Assembly: GCF_028421645.1 (NCBI RefSeq) | Contig: NZ_CP116887.1 | Coordinates: forward strand, 1,676,001-1,740,000 | Source of the DNA: Aneurinibacillus sp. Ricciae_BoGa-3 | GTDB taxonomy: Bacteria > Bacillota > Bacilli > Aneurinibacillales > Aneurinibacillaceae | Direction of reading: 5' to 3' | Length of the DNA: 64,000 nucleotides | In this document: positions 52,899-60,721 of the stretch, piece by piece | Position numbering within the stretch: the first letter of the stretch is position 1 | Layout of the letters: each line of letters begins with the position of its first letter | Translations under genes and position numbers: made by a program | The notes under the pieces: model-generated | Databases searched by the model: none | Told to the model about the DNA's origin: nothing | Seen by the model: the letters and a program-made list of their open reading frames with translations, nothing else

Positions 52899-53540
52899 TT
52901 GTTCAATTTTGATTGGAACACCCTGCTATACCGTGTGGTCGCATTTGTTATCGCTTTTTCGCTGCACGAATGGGCGCACGCTTTCGTCGCCTACAGGCTT
53001 GGCGATGACACAGCGAAAAACCAGGGAAGGCTTACACTAAACCCGCTAAGCCACGTGGATCCGTTTGGGCTTTTGATGATTTTATTCGGGCCGTTCGGCT
53101 GGGCGCGTCCTGTACCGGTGAACGGGTTTAATCTCAGAGGCAACCGCAGGCTGGGCATGGTGCTCGTGGCAGCGGCCGGGCCGCTGATCAATCTTGTGCT
53201 GGCTATGCTTTTTTTCAAGGTGGGTACTTTGCTATTCAGTTCAACTGTGATGCTTACTTGGCCCAAATGGGCGGTTGATCTGACATCGAATATGATTCAA
53301 TGGTGCTTTGATATCAATGTGGCGCTGTTCGTTTTTAATTTATTGCCCATAACGCCTCTGGACGGATCGAAGATACTACGGTTTATTCTGCCACGGCGTT
53401 TTGATAGCTTTTTTGATAAAGTTGAACCGTACGGAACATTTGTGCTTCTGCTGTTGATCTTTCTTCCATCGCTGGGAGGACCCATCCTGTATTATCCTTA
53501 CTACATAACACGCCAGCTCATCAACCAGCTGCTGCTGTGA
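52899..53540 (+). CDS. site-2 protease (M50) family membrane metallopeptidase
   Basis: A 213-residue intramembrane protease with about five helices. The zinc site HEWAHAFVAYRLGD (H23-E-x-x-H27) is in the first helix, and the third ligand region NLLPITPLDGSKIL is near residue 150; NPLSHVDPFG and PVPVNGFNLR are family signatures. It belongs to the compact YwhC-like group without PDZ or CBS domains. The start is TTG 52899 after GGAAAGGGG. It is followed 18 bases later by scpA, so these form an operon; the substrate is unknown. Confidence 0.9.
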   Translation: MFNFDWNTLLYRVVAFVIAFSLHEWAHAFVAYRLGDDTAKNQGRLTLNPLSHVDPFGLLMILFGPFGWARPVPVNGFNLRGNRRLGMVLVAAAGPLINLVLAMLFFKVGTLLFSSTVMLTWPKWAVDLTSNMIQWCFDINVALFVFNLLPITPLDGSKILRFILPRRFDSFFDKVEPYGTFVLLLLIFLPSLGGPILYYPYYITRQLINQLLL

Positions 53541-53558
53541 GGGAAGGAGGAGGGCCTT

Positions 53559-54311
53559 ATGGCGCTGGATGTAAAGCTTGATATGTTTGAAGGTCCTCTT
53601 GACCTTCTGCTGCATCTGATAGACCGGGCTGAAGTCGACATCTATGACATTCCGATCGCTGAAATAACAGAACAGTACATGGGCCAGATCTACATCATGC
53701 AGGAGCTTCAGCTGGATATAGCCAGTGAATTTCTTGTGATGGCGGCCACCCTTCTGGCCATTAAAAGCAAGCTGCTTTTGCCACAGCGAAGCGTTGAGTC
53801 TTTCGATGATTATGCTTTCGAATATGAAGAGGAACCGGAAGACCCAAGGCAGGAACTGGTGCAGCGCCTGCTGGAGTACCGAAAATACAAGGAGCTGGCT
53901 TCAGAACTGCGTGGCAAGGAAAGCGAGCAGAGCCGGATTTTCACGCGTCCTGCCGAAGATTTAACACGTTTCCTTCCGCCCGAGGAAGAGAATCCGGTCG
54001 CAAATGTGACGTTGTATGATTTGGTTGAAGCGCTTCAGAAGACGTTAAAGAGGGCCCTGAACACCGAGAGGAAACCAGTGAGAGTACAGCGGGATGAGAT
54101 ATCGATTAAAGACAAGATGTTCGATGTCGAGAAGAGGCTCAAGGACCACGGAGGCACTCTTTACTTTACCGCATTAATGGAAACCGAAATAACCAAAACC
54201 GAGATCGTTACCACTTTTCTGGCGATTTTAGAACTTATGAAGAAGCGGACGATTTACTGCCAACAAAACGGATTGTTTGACGAGATTGTTGTATCACTGC
54301 AGGGGGATTAG
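53559..54311 (+). CDS. scpA: segregation and condensation protein A
   Basis: A 250-residue kleisin. The N-terminal domain DMFEGPLDLLLHLIDRAEVD and AEITEQYMGQIY binds the SMC neck; the centre is acidic (EYEEEPEDPRQ); the C-terminal winged helix (VEKRLKDHGGTLYF ... FLAILELMKK) binds the SMC head. With ScpB it completes the condensin-like SMC complex for chromosome organisation. GGAAGGAGG precedes the ATG. Two bases separate its stop from the scpB start. Confidence 0.97.
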   Translation: MALDVKLDMFEGPLDLLLHLIDRAEVDIYDIPIAEITEQYMGQIYIMQELQLDIASEFLVMAATLLAIKSKLLLPQRSVESFDDYAFEYEEEPEDPRQELVQRLLEYRKYKELASELRGKESEQSRIFTRPAEDLTRFLPPEEENPVANVTLYDLVEALQKTLKRALNTERKPVRVQRDEISIKDKMFDVEKRLKDHGGTLYFTALMETEITKTEIVTTFLAILELMKKRTIYCQQNGLFDEIVVSLQGD

Positions 54312-54313
54312 GC

Positions 54314-54895
54314 ATGATTGATGTAGAACGGCTCAAGGCTATTGTGGAAGGGCTCTTGTTTGTTGCGGGGGACCAGGGCGTTGAAGCGCGGCAGCTTGCC
54401 TCTATTCTTAACCTTGATATGGAAGAAGTTATCGCATTAATGGATGAAATGAAGAAAAACTTTCTGGACCAGAACAGGGGCTTACAAATCATCGAAGTGG
54501 CCCAGTCGTACCAGTTTACGACGCGGCCGGAATTTGCGGATTATCTGGAAAAAATGGCCCGCACACCTTCCCATTCTACGCTGTCCCAGGCGGCGCTCGA
54601 GACGCTTGCCATCGTCGCCTACAGGCAGCCGATTACAAGGATGGAGATTGAAGAAATTCGCGGTGTCAAATGCGATCATGCACTAAGTACACTTAACAGC
54701 AAAAACCTGATTCGCGAGACAGGCAGGGCTGAGGCGATAGGACGTCCCATCCTGTATGGCACAACCCGCGAATTTCTCGAGTACTTCGGGTTGCGCAGCC
54801 TGGATGACCTTCCGCCGGCTCCTGAATTTTCGGCTGAAGAAGAGTTTGATGATGAATATTTATTTGGACACAAGAGCTCGAATGAAACGGCATAG
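54314..54895 (+). CDS. scpB: segregation and condensation protein B
   Basis: A 193-residue ScpB of two winged helices: IVEGLLFVAGDQGVEARQLA at the N-terminus and LETLAIVAYRQPITRMEIEE with GRPILYGTTREFLEYFGL in the second. The C-terminus is acidic. Two ScpB bind one ScpA kleisin. It is translationally coupled to scpA and ends the operon, with a long terminator downstream. Confidence 0.97.
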   Translation: MIDVERLKAIVEGLLFVAGDQGVEARQLASILNLDMEEVIALMDEMKKNFLDQNRGLQIIEVAQSYQFTTRPEFADYLEKMARTPSHSTLSQAALETLAIVAYRQPITRMEIEEIRGVKCDHALSTLNSKNLIRETGRAEAIGRPILYGTTREFLEYFGLRSLDDLPPAPEFSAEEEFDDEYLFGHKSSNETA

Positions 54896-54923
54896 CCTGA
54901 GCCCAACTGGAACGTCCTTAATG

Positions 54924-54967
54924 AAGCCTGTCTTTCTTTTTGGATTAAGAAAGAACAGGCTTTTTTT
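54924..54967 (+). terminator. terminator of the scp operon
   Basis: AAGCCTGTCTTTCTT pairs with AAGAAAGAACAGGCTT (one bulge) and is followed by TTTTTTT. Repeat copy B begins directly after. Confidence 0.9.
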
Positions 54968-55494
54968 CGTATAGGAAAGTATATTTCGCTGTAAAGTATT
55001 AAAGTTCTTTTCTGTTGGGACCGATAGGCCCCTTCTCTTTGTTGATATGGAAAATTTATGTGCTTCACAGTGTTGAAGTGCCTTGAGCGATTTTTTAAAT
55101 GGGACCTCCGGTCTCGAAACACCCAAGAAAAACATCGTGAGGCGCATGTCCGCACCTTTCTTTCCCCAGGCCGAAAGGTGTTAGGATTTTACCTTTCGGC
55201 ATAAGTGCAACTTAGGTTGCTGCCTACGCTGTAGCTTGGCCGCAACCTAGTTTTCTAATGGAGCGTGTGGAACAGAGGGCGAAAAAGACCGGCAAACTGT
55301 CTCCATCACCCCGATACCCAGTTGTTTGCACCTAAACGGTATAAAGGAATCTAAGGCCATCGTAGCGCTACGCTTGCCGCTAGCCAAGCTTCCCTAATGC
55401 CGGTCCGTCCGTCGTTCCACAAAGCGGCCGTAAGAACTTCTATGAGGGGAAAGGAGAGAGCGACATGGCCCGCGATGTTTTTTCTCAGTCCGGA
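54967..55494 (+). repeat. modular inverted-repeat element, copy B
   Basis: About 528 bases in the scpB-dacB gap. It has the same outer module as copy A (GGGACCGATAGGCCCC and the GGGACCTCCGGT hairpin), the terminus GAAAAACATCGTGAGGCGC at about 55128, an extra 91-base double-hairpin module at 55170-55260 (GCCGAAAGGT against ACCTTTCGGC, then GCAACTTAGGTTG against CGCAACCTAGT) that copy A lacks, the central hairpin at 55345-55393, and the opposite terminus ending near 55494. It is non-coding. Confidence 0.85.
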
Positions 55495-55550
55495 ACTAAT
55501 CTATGGGTGCATACTGGAAAGTCTTATAAGCGCCCGTTCCCTGGAGGCCT

Positions 55551-55580
55551 GTCATACATTGCGGACATAGCCCATAAGAT
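55551..55580 (+). promoter_or_regulatory. sigma-E promoter of dacB-spmA-spmB
   Basis: GTCATACA (55551-55558), 14 bases, then CATAAGAT (55573-55580), close to the sigma-E -35 (ATA core) and -10 (CATAMAHT) consensus. It lies 33 bases before dacB; the B. subtilis operon is a mother-cell sigma-E target. CATACATT at 55553 is itself a -10-like alternative but lacks a spaced -35. Confidence 0.6.
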
Positions 55581-55613
55581 AGTAGAAAACAGGCTATCTG
55601 GAGGGGGAACTGC

Positions 55614-56744
55614 ATGAAAACAATACGCATCCTTCTTGTTTTCATATTACTATGCACAGGAATACTTACAATAATGGCGCCAGTATCCATGGCGGATGAT
55701 GTCCTTGCGCCTCCTGCGATTTCAGCCCAAACCGCTGCCCTTATTGATGTGAAATCCGGCAGAATACTGGCTTCCAAAGATGGCGGCAAGCGGATGAGAA
55801 TTGCCAGCCTGACGAAGATCATGACAGCAATTGTCGCCATAGAAGAAGGAAACATACAGGATGTGGTGACAACTCCCCCGAATGCGGTCGGTACGGAAGG
55901 CTCCTCAATTTATCTTAAAAATGGTGAAAGGATGAAGCTCGAGGATTTGCTGTATGGGTTAATGCTGCGTTCAGGCAACGATGCCGCCGTTGCGATTGCT
56001 CAGCATGTAGGCGGATCGATGGAAGGCTTCGTCAAGCTGATGAATGAGAAAGCCGAATACATCGGAATGCAATCCACCCATTTTATGAATCCGCATGGTC
56101 TTGATAATCCCGATCATTACTCGACGGCAGAGGATATGGCGAAGCTGACTGCTTATGCGCTGCGCAACCCCGAGTTTCAGAAAATTGTCTCCACGCAGGT
56201 TAAGACCATTTCCTGGGAGGGAGAAAGCTGGGCGCGCAAGCTGCTTAATAAGAATAAAATGCTCCGCCTGTACGAGGGGGCGGATGGGGTTAAAACCGGC
56301 TATACCAAACTGGCCCGGCGCTGCCTCGCATCCTCTGCCACGCGCAATGGCCAGCAGCTGGCAATCGTCACATTGAATGCTCCAAACGACTGGGATGACT
56401 CCATGAAGTGGATGGATTTTGGCTTCGCTTCCTATCCGCTTACTCCGATCATTCGGGCAAACCAGTCGGTTAAACAGGAGAAAAACAAGGACGGGGTGTT
56501 AGCGTATTATGCGCGCCAGCCATTTGCCTATCCGCTCGCCAAAGATGAGCAAAAGCGCATTCATCAGGAATTCACCCAGTTCAACGGCGAACCAGTACTC
56601 GAAATCCGCCTGGATGGCAGAACGATTGGCAGGTTACAGTTGAACGCTGTACAGGAAACGATTGCCCAGGCCATGATGAGCCGCATGGCAGATGAATGCA
56701 AAGCCTTCTGGTCATTTATGATGGGAGGGGGATCGGCATGGTAA
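55614..56744 (+). CDS. dacB: sporulation D-alanyl-D-alanine carboxypeptidase
   Basis: A 376-residue S11 penicillin-binding protein (PBP5*-like). Signal peptide to about residue 28, SLTK with catalytic Ser65, SGND near 124, KTGYT near 226, then the C-terminal beta domain. It trims cortex peptidoglycan from the mother-cell side, lowering cross-linking in the spore cortex. GGAGGGGG precedes the ATG. Its stop lies within the spmA start (ATGGTAA), so the three-gene operon dacB-spmA-spmB is coupled as in B. subtilis. Confidence 0.94.
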   Translation: MKTIRILLVFILLCTGILTIMAPVSMADDVLAPPAISAQTAALIDVKSGRILASKDGGKRMRIASLTKIMTAIVAIEEGNIQDVVTTPPNAVGTEGSSIYLKNGERMKLEDLLYGLMLRSGNDAAVAIAQHVGGSMEGFVKLMNEKAEYIGMQSTHFMNPHGLDNPDHYSTAEDMAKLTAYALRNPEFQKIVSTQVKTISWEGESWARKLLNKNKMLRLYEGADGVKTGYTKLARRCLASSATRNGQQLAIVTLNAPNDWDDSMKWMDFGFASYPLTPIIRANQSVKQEKNKDGVLAYYARQPFAYPLAKDEQKRIHQEFTQFNGEPVLEIRLDGRTIGRLQLNAVQETIAQAMMSRMADECKAFWSFMMGGGSAW

Positions 56745-57325
56745 ACATTATTTGGGCCGGTATGATTTTGCTCGGGCTCATTTATGCAGCGGTAACAGGC
56801 CACGCGGAAGCCATCAACAAAGCTGTGTTTGAAGGAGCTAAAAACGGCGTAGCCGTTAGCTTTGGTTTGATGAGCATCCTGATTTTTTGGATGGGCGTGA
56901 TGAAGATTGCCGAAGACGCTGGCGTGCTGGATCAGCTGGCCAGGCTTCTCGGCCCTTTCGCCCGCTGGCTTTTCCCATCTATTCCAAAAGACCACCCCGC
57001 ATTCGGCTATATTCTATCCAACATGAGCGCCAACCTGCTGGGACTCGGCAATGCCGCAACACCGATGGGGATTAAAGCCATGCAGGAGCTGCAGAAGCTA
57101 AACCCTGATCCTAAGACGGCCACACCGGCGATGTGCACGCTGCTCGCACTCAATACTGCTAGCATTACGTTGATTCCTACGACGCTTATTGCTATCCGGA
57201 TGAATTATAAATCAGCTAATCCCGCTGAAATAGTCGGTACGACACTGCTTGCCACCTTTATCGCGACAGGCGCGGCGATTGTGATAGACAAGTGGTTTCA
57301 GGCACGGGATAGGAGGAGGGGATAG
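56738..57325 (+). CDS. spmA: spore maturation protein A
   Basis: A 195-residue membrane protein of the nucleoside-recognition (Gate) fold. MVNIIWAGMILLGLIYAAVT is the first helix, with FWMGVMKIAEDAGVLDQLAR and GYILSNMSANLLGLGNAATP as conserved segments. With SpmB it is needed for proper spore core dehydration. I use ATG 56738, the site overlapping the dacB stop; the frame is open 42 bases further upstream within dacB. Two bases separate it from the spmB ATG. Confidence 0.95.
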   Translation: MVNIIWAGMILLGLIYAAVTGHAEAINKAVFEGAKNGVAVSFGLMSILIFWMGVMKIAEDAGVLDQLARLLGPFARWLFPSIPKDHPAFGYILSNMSANLLGLGNAATPMGIKAMQELQKLNPDPKTATPAMCTLLALNTASITLIPTTLIAIRMNYKSANPAEIVGTTLLATFIATGAAIVIDKWFQARDRRRG

Positions 57326-57327
57326 CC

Positions 57328-57861
57328 ATGTATGCGCTTGTGACACAGTTATCCATGTGGGCAATTCCTTTTCTTCTGGCCTACGTCCTCTCTTATGCGC
57401 TTTATAAAAAAGTTCCGGTATACGATTCTTTTATCTCAGGTGCCAAAGGCGGTTTCGGTACAGCCGTCAAAATTATGCCCCACCTGGTCGGCATGCTAGT
57501 AGCGATTTCCGTCTTTCGTGAATCCGGTGCACTTGACGTCGTCTTGAATACGCTTAAGCCCATGCTAGCCTGGTTTAATTTTCCACCGGAAGTTGTCCCG
57601 CTTGCGCTGTTGCGTCCGATAACAGGCTCTGGTTCGCTTGCCATAGCTACCGATCTGATTGCGACACATGGCCCCGATTCCTTTATCGGCCGCCTGGCCA
57701 GCACGATCCAGGGCAGCACAGACACCACTCTGTATGTTTTAACTGTTTATTTTGGTGCAATAGCCGTCCGCCATACCAAATATGCACTGGCGGTCGGCCT
57801 GCTTTCCGATTTCATCGGAGTAGTCGCGTCATTCGTTGTCGTTATGCTTGTATTCGGATGA
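57328..57861 (+). CDS. spmB: spore maturation protein B
   Basis: A 177-residue partner of SpmA with the same fold: YDSFISGAKGGFGTAVKIMP near residue 33, LLRPITGSGSLAIATDLIAT in the middle and DTTLYVLTVYFGAIAVR near 130. It acts with SpmA in spore core dehydration and heat resistance. GGAGGAGG precedes the ATG. Repeat copy C begins at the stop codon, so no ordinary terminator is seen; the repeat's long hairpins may fill that role. Confidence 0.95.
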   Translation: MYALVTQLSMWAIPFLLAYVLSYALYKKVPVYDSFISGAKGGFGTAVKIMPHLVGMLVAISVFRESGALDVVLNTLKPMLAWFNFPPEVVPLALLRPITGSGSLAIATDLIATHGPDSFIGRLASTIQGSTDTTLYVLTVYFGAIAVRHTKYALAVGLLSDFIGVVASFVVVMLVFG

Positions 57862-58150
57862 GAAAAACATCGTGGGCCATGCCGCTCTCTCCTTTCCCCT
57901 CATAGAAGCATGTACGGCCGCTTTGTGGAACGACGGGCGGACCGGCATTAGGGAATCTTGGTCAGTGGCAAGCGTAAGCGCAGGCAGCAACCTAAGTTGC
58001 ACTTATGCCGAAAGGTAAAATCGTAACACCTTTCGGCCTGGGGGAAAGAAAGGTGCGGACATGTACCTCACGATGTTTTTCTTGCGTGTTTCGGGAACCA
58101 TACGGTCCCCAGTTTAAACAATAACAATCACTTTAATGCTTTAGAGTAAC
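57862..58150 (-). repeat. modular inverted-repeat element, copy C (short recombinant form)
   Basis: About 290 bases in reverse orientation relative to A and B. It starts GAAAAACATCGTGGGCCATG, runs through GTGGAACGACGGGCGGACCG, then at GCAAGCGTAAGCGCAGGC passes directly into the double-hairpin module seen in B and D (57985-58038), skipping the central arm. It ends with the terminus near CACGATGTTTTTCTTG and a short outer module with GGGAACCATACGGTCCCC. It looks like a deletion between two GCGCAGGC sequences. Confidence 0.82.
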
Positions 58151-58170
58151 ATATAATTTTTTGTGTTTAT

Positions 58171-58200
58171 TTGCCCCAGACTTGAGGCGAGCGGTATAAT
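58171..58200 (+). promoter_or_regulatory. probable sigma-A promoter of rluB
   Basis: TTGCCC (58171-58176), 18 bases, TATAAT (58195-58200), 28 bases before the rluB start and just past repeat copy C. Confidence 0.5.
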
Positions 58201-58227
58201 GAAGCAAAAAAGCTAAAGGTGACGTGT

Positions 58228-58941
58228 ATGGAGCGATTGCAGAAAGTAATGGCGGCAGCGGGCATTGCTTCCCGCCGCAAATGTGAAGAAATAATTGAGG
58301 CAGGACGGGTGAAAATCAACGGCATGGTTGTGACGGAACCCGGAAGCAAAGTGGATCCGTCACAGGATATAATTGAGGTGGATGGACAGATCATCGAGAA
58401 AGAGCGGCCTGTCTACCTTTTACTCAATAAACCGGAGGGTGTGATTACAAGCGTAACAGATCCTCAACGCCGTAAAACCGTGATTGATCTGCTGGGAACG
58501 ATGAAGGAGCGCGTTTACCCGGTTGGCAGATTGGACTATGATACCTCGGGCCTGCTTCTGCTGACAAACGATGGCGCCTTTGCAAATCATATTACCCACC
58601 CGAGCCACGAGCTGGACAAAGTCTACGAGGCGGAAGTAAAAGGGCACATTAGCGAACAGACGCTGGAGCGGCTGCGCGTCGGTGTAGAGTTAGAAGACGG
58701 CATCACGTCTCCGGCTCAGGCAGCATTCATTCGTTTCAATCGGCAGCGGGGAACCAGTGTCATTCACCTCACCATCCACGAAGGCCGCAACCGGCAGGTT
58801 CGACGCATGTGCGATAGAGTTGACCACCCGGTTGTGACGCTGCGGAGAATTCAACTGGGTTTTCTAACGCTACAAGGTGTTTCTCCCGGCCAGTTCCGCC
58901 ATCTTACCCCTGAAGAGGTAGGGCGTCTCCTGTCCATGTAG
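58228..58941 (+). CDS. rluB: 23S rRNA pseudouridine synthase B
   Basis: A 237-residue enzyme. N-terminal S4 RNA-binding domain (ERLQKVMAAAGIASRRKCEE, GRVKINGMVV) and a catalytic RsuA-type domain with the nucleophile Asp in YPVGRLDYDTSGLLLLTNDG (near residue 100). It isomerises a uridine in the peptidyl-transferase region of 23S rRNA. ATG 58228 has AAAGGTGA upstream; the GTG nine bases earlier overlaps it. In B. subtilis this gene (ypuL/rluB) is followed by resABCDE; here repeat copy D and a small gene lie between it and resD. Confidence 0.94.
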   Translation: MERLQKVMAAAGIASRRKCEEIIEAGRVKINGMVVTEPGSKVDPSQDIIEVDGQIIEKERPVYLLLNKPEGVITSVTDPQRRKTVIDLLGTMKERVYPVGRLDYDTSGLLLLTNDGAFANHITHPSHELDKVYEAEVKGHISEQTLERLRVGVELEDGITSPAQAAFIRFNRQRGTSVIHLTIHEGRNRQVRRMCDRVDHPVVTLRRIQLGFLTLQGVSPGQFRHLTPEEVGRLLSM

Positions 58942-58944
58942 TAA

Positions 58945-59466
58945 ATGGGAAAAACATCGCGGGCCATGCCGCTCTCTCCTTTCCCCGCATAGAAGTTTTT
59001 ACGGCCGCTTTGTGGAACGACGGACGGACCGGCATTAGGGAATCTTGGCTATCGGCAAGCGTTAGCGCAGGCGATGGCCTTAGATTCCTTTATACCGTTT
59101 AGGTGCAACATCTGGGTATCGGGGTGATGGAGACAGTTGCCGATCTTTTTCGCCCTCTGTTCCACACGCTCCATTAGAAAACTAGGTTGCGGCCAAGCTA
59201 TAGCGCAGGCAGCAACCTAAGTTGCACTTATGCCGAAAGGTAAAATCGTAACACCTTTCGGCCTGGGGGAAAGAAAGGTGCGGACATGCGCCTTACGATG
59301 TTTTTCTTAGGTGTTTCAGGACCGGAGGTCCCATTTAAAAAATCGCTCAAGGCACTTCAACACTGTAGGCATATAGACTCCATATTAACAAAGAGAAAGG
59401 GACCTATCGGTCCCAGCAGAAAATAACTTTATACTTTAAATGCGAAATATACTCTCTTATACGATA
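58945..59466 (-). repeat. modular inverted-repeat element, copy D
   Basis: About 520 bases, reverse orientation; in reverse complement it matches copy B almost end to end, including the outer left part (TATCGTATAAGAGAGTATAT). It contains both the central arm (GGAATCTTGGC with GGCCTTAGATTCC near 59040-59090) and the double-hairpin module at 59172-59263. It starts GGAAAAACATCGCGGGCCAT. It fills the gap between rluB and the convergent small gene and overlaps that gene's terminator at its end. Confidence 0.85.
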
Positions 59467-59495
59467 AAAAACACCCTTTTTTTGTAAGGGTGTTC
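59465..59495 (-). terminator. terminator of the small minus-strand gene
   Basis: On the minus strand AACACCC pairs with GGGTGTT across TTACAAAAAAA, followed by TTTT. It abuts repeat copy D. Confidence 0.75.
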
Positions 59496-59516
59496 CTGTG
59501 GATTTTTATGCAACTG

Positions 59517-59708
59517 TTACCATGATATATCGGTTGCTTCCAAACGATTGACCACTTGAAATAAGTCTTCGTTGTCGGGCACGATGAGAATAATCTGATT
59601 TTTGGTCAAGTTGTAAAGATCACCGGTTATCTTCCGATTATCAATATGGACCGTAATAGTAGCATGCCGTTGCAGAAGGGCATTCCACTGTGTTTCTGAT
59701 GGCACCAT
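59517..59708 (-). CDS. small beta-rich protein, unknown function
   Basis: A 63-residue protein: a short N-terminal helix (TQWNALLQRH) followed by alternating strands (ATITVHIDNRKITGDLYNLT, KNQIILIVPDNEDLFQVVNR, LEATDISW). The pattern helix then five strands resembles an Sm-like or small SH3-like barrel, but motifs of Hfq are absent. GAGGAGTG precedes the ATG and a terminator follows, so it is a genuine single gene. I do not recognise the family. Confidence 0.65.
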   Translation of the reverse strand: MVPSETQWNALLQRHATITVHIDNRKITGDLYNLTKNQIILIVPDNEDLFQVVNRLEATDISW

Positions 59709-59924
59709 CGGTTCTCACTCCTCACATTCTCGCTCTGGTTAATGGATAAAATCAATTTTACAACGAATAAATACATATGTAAATAAATATTTATGCAAAA
59801 ACCTCTCCGGTTGTTATTTAAAAATTGTTCAAGTTGATCCCGCTCTCACCCCTTAATACGGCTGGATTTATACGAACGGGGAAAGGTTCATTGATGGGTG
59901 GCAGGGGATAGGCGTTAAAATAAA

Positions 59925-59953
59925 TTGTAAAAGTTATGTGAACAAAGTAAAAT
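59925..59953 (+). promoter_or_regulatory. probable promoter of resDE
   Basis: TTGTAA (59925-59930), 17 bases, TAAAAT (59948-59953), 55 bases before resD. The rest of the 59709-60007 gap is A+T-rich and holds no gene. Confidence 0.5.
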
Positions 59954-60007
59954 ATATGGGAATATGGGTTTAAAAAGACTGATGGAATTTAGAGGTGGGA
60001 AACAGAA

Positions 60008-60721
60008 ATGGAACAGAATGCAAGAATACTTGTGGTAGATGATGAGGAGCGCATTCGCCGTTTACTGCGCATGTACCTTGAAAGGGAAAAATTCATCATC
60101 GAAGAGGCTGAAGACGGGGAACAGGCTCTTCAATTGGCACTTGATAACGATTATGATGTGATTCTGCTCGATATTATGATGCCGGGCATGGATGGCATCG
60201 AGGTCTGCCAGCGGATTCGGGAGAAGAAAGCGACGCCAATCATTATGCTAACCGCTAAAGGGGAAGAAGCCAACCGGGTTCAGGGATTTGAGTCAGGTAC
60301 GGACGATTATGTTGTCAAGCCGTTCAGCCCGCGTGAAGTCGTGTTTCGGGTTAAAGCCATACTCCGCCGTTCATCGGCTACCGCTTTCCTGGCGACGCCA
60401 AACAGCTCACATAATGTACTTGTCTTCCCTGAGGTGTCCATAGACCATGATGCACACCGTGTACTTGTATCCGGCGAAGAGGTTGGCCTCACGCCGAAAG
60501 AATACGAGCTGCTGTATTATTTAGCAAAAAATCCTGACAGGGTCTTTTCCCGCGAGGACTTACTAAAAGATGTATGGCATTATGAGTTTTTTGGGGACTT
60601 AAGAACAGTCGATACCCATATTAAACGGCTTCGGGAAAAATTAAACAAAATCTCCCCGGCTGCCGCCAATATGATCGCAACCGTCTGGGGGATCGGTTAT
60701 AAATTAGAGGTGCCTAAATAA
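60008..60721 (+). CDS. resD: two-component response regulator ResD
   Basis: A 237-residue OmpR-type regulator. Receiver domain residues 5-120 with acidic pocket D11-D12, phosphorylated D55 (LLDIMMPGMDG), Thr in MLTAKGE and Lys in YVVKPFSPRE; the C-terminal winged helix has the recognition helix in DLRTVDTHIKRLREKL. Located after rluB and before resE, as in B. subtilis, it is ResD, which activates respiratory and anaerobic genes. AGGTGGG precedes the ATG. resE begins at the next base after its stop. Confidence 0.93.
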   Translation: MEQNARILVVDDEERIRRLLRMYLEREKFIIEEAEDGEQALQLALDNDYDVILLDIMMPGMDGIEVCQRIREKKATPIIMLTAKGEEANRVQGFESGTDDYVVKPFSPREVVFRVKAILRRSSATAFLATPNSSHNVLVFPEVSIDHDAHRVLVSGEEVGLTPKEYELLYYLAKNPDRVFSREDLLKDVWHYEFFGDLRTVDTHIKRLREKLNKISPAAANMIATVWGIGYKLEVPK

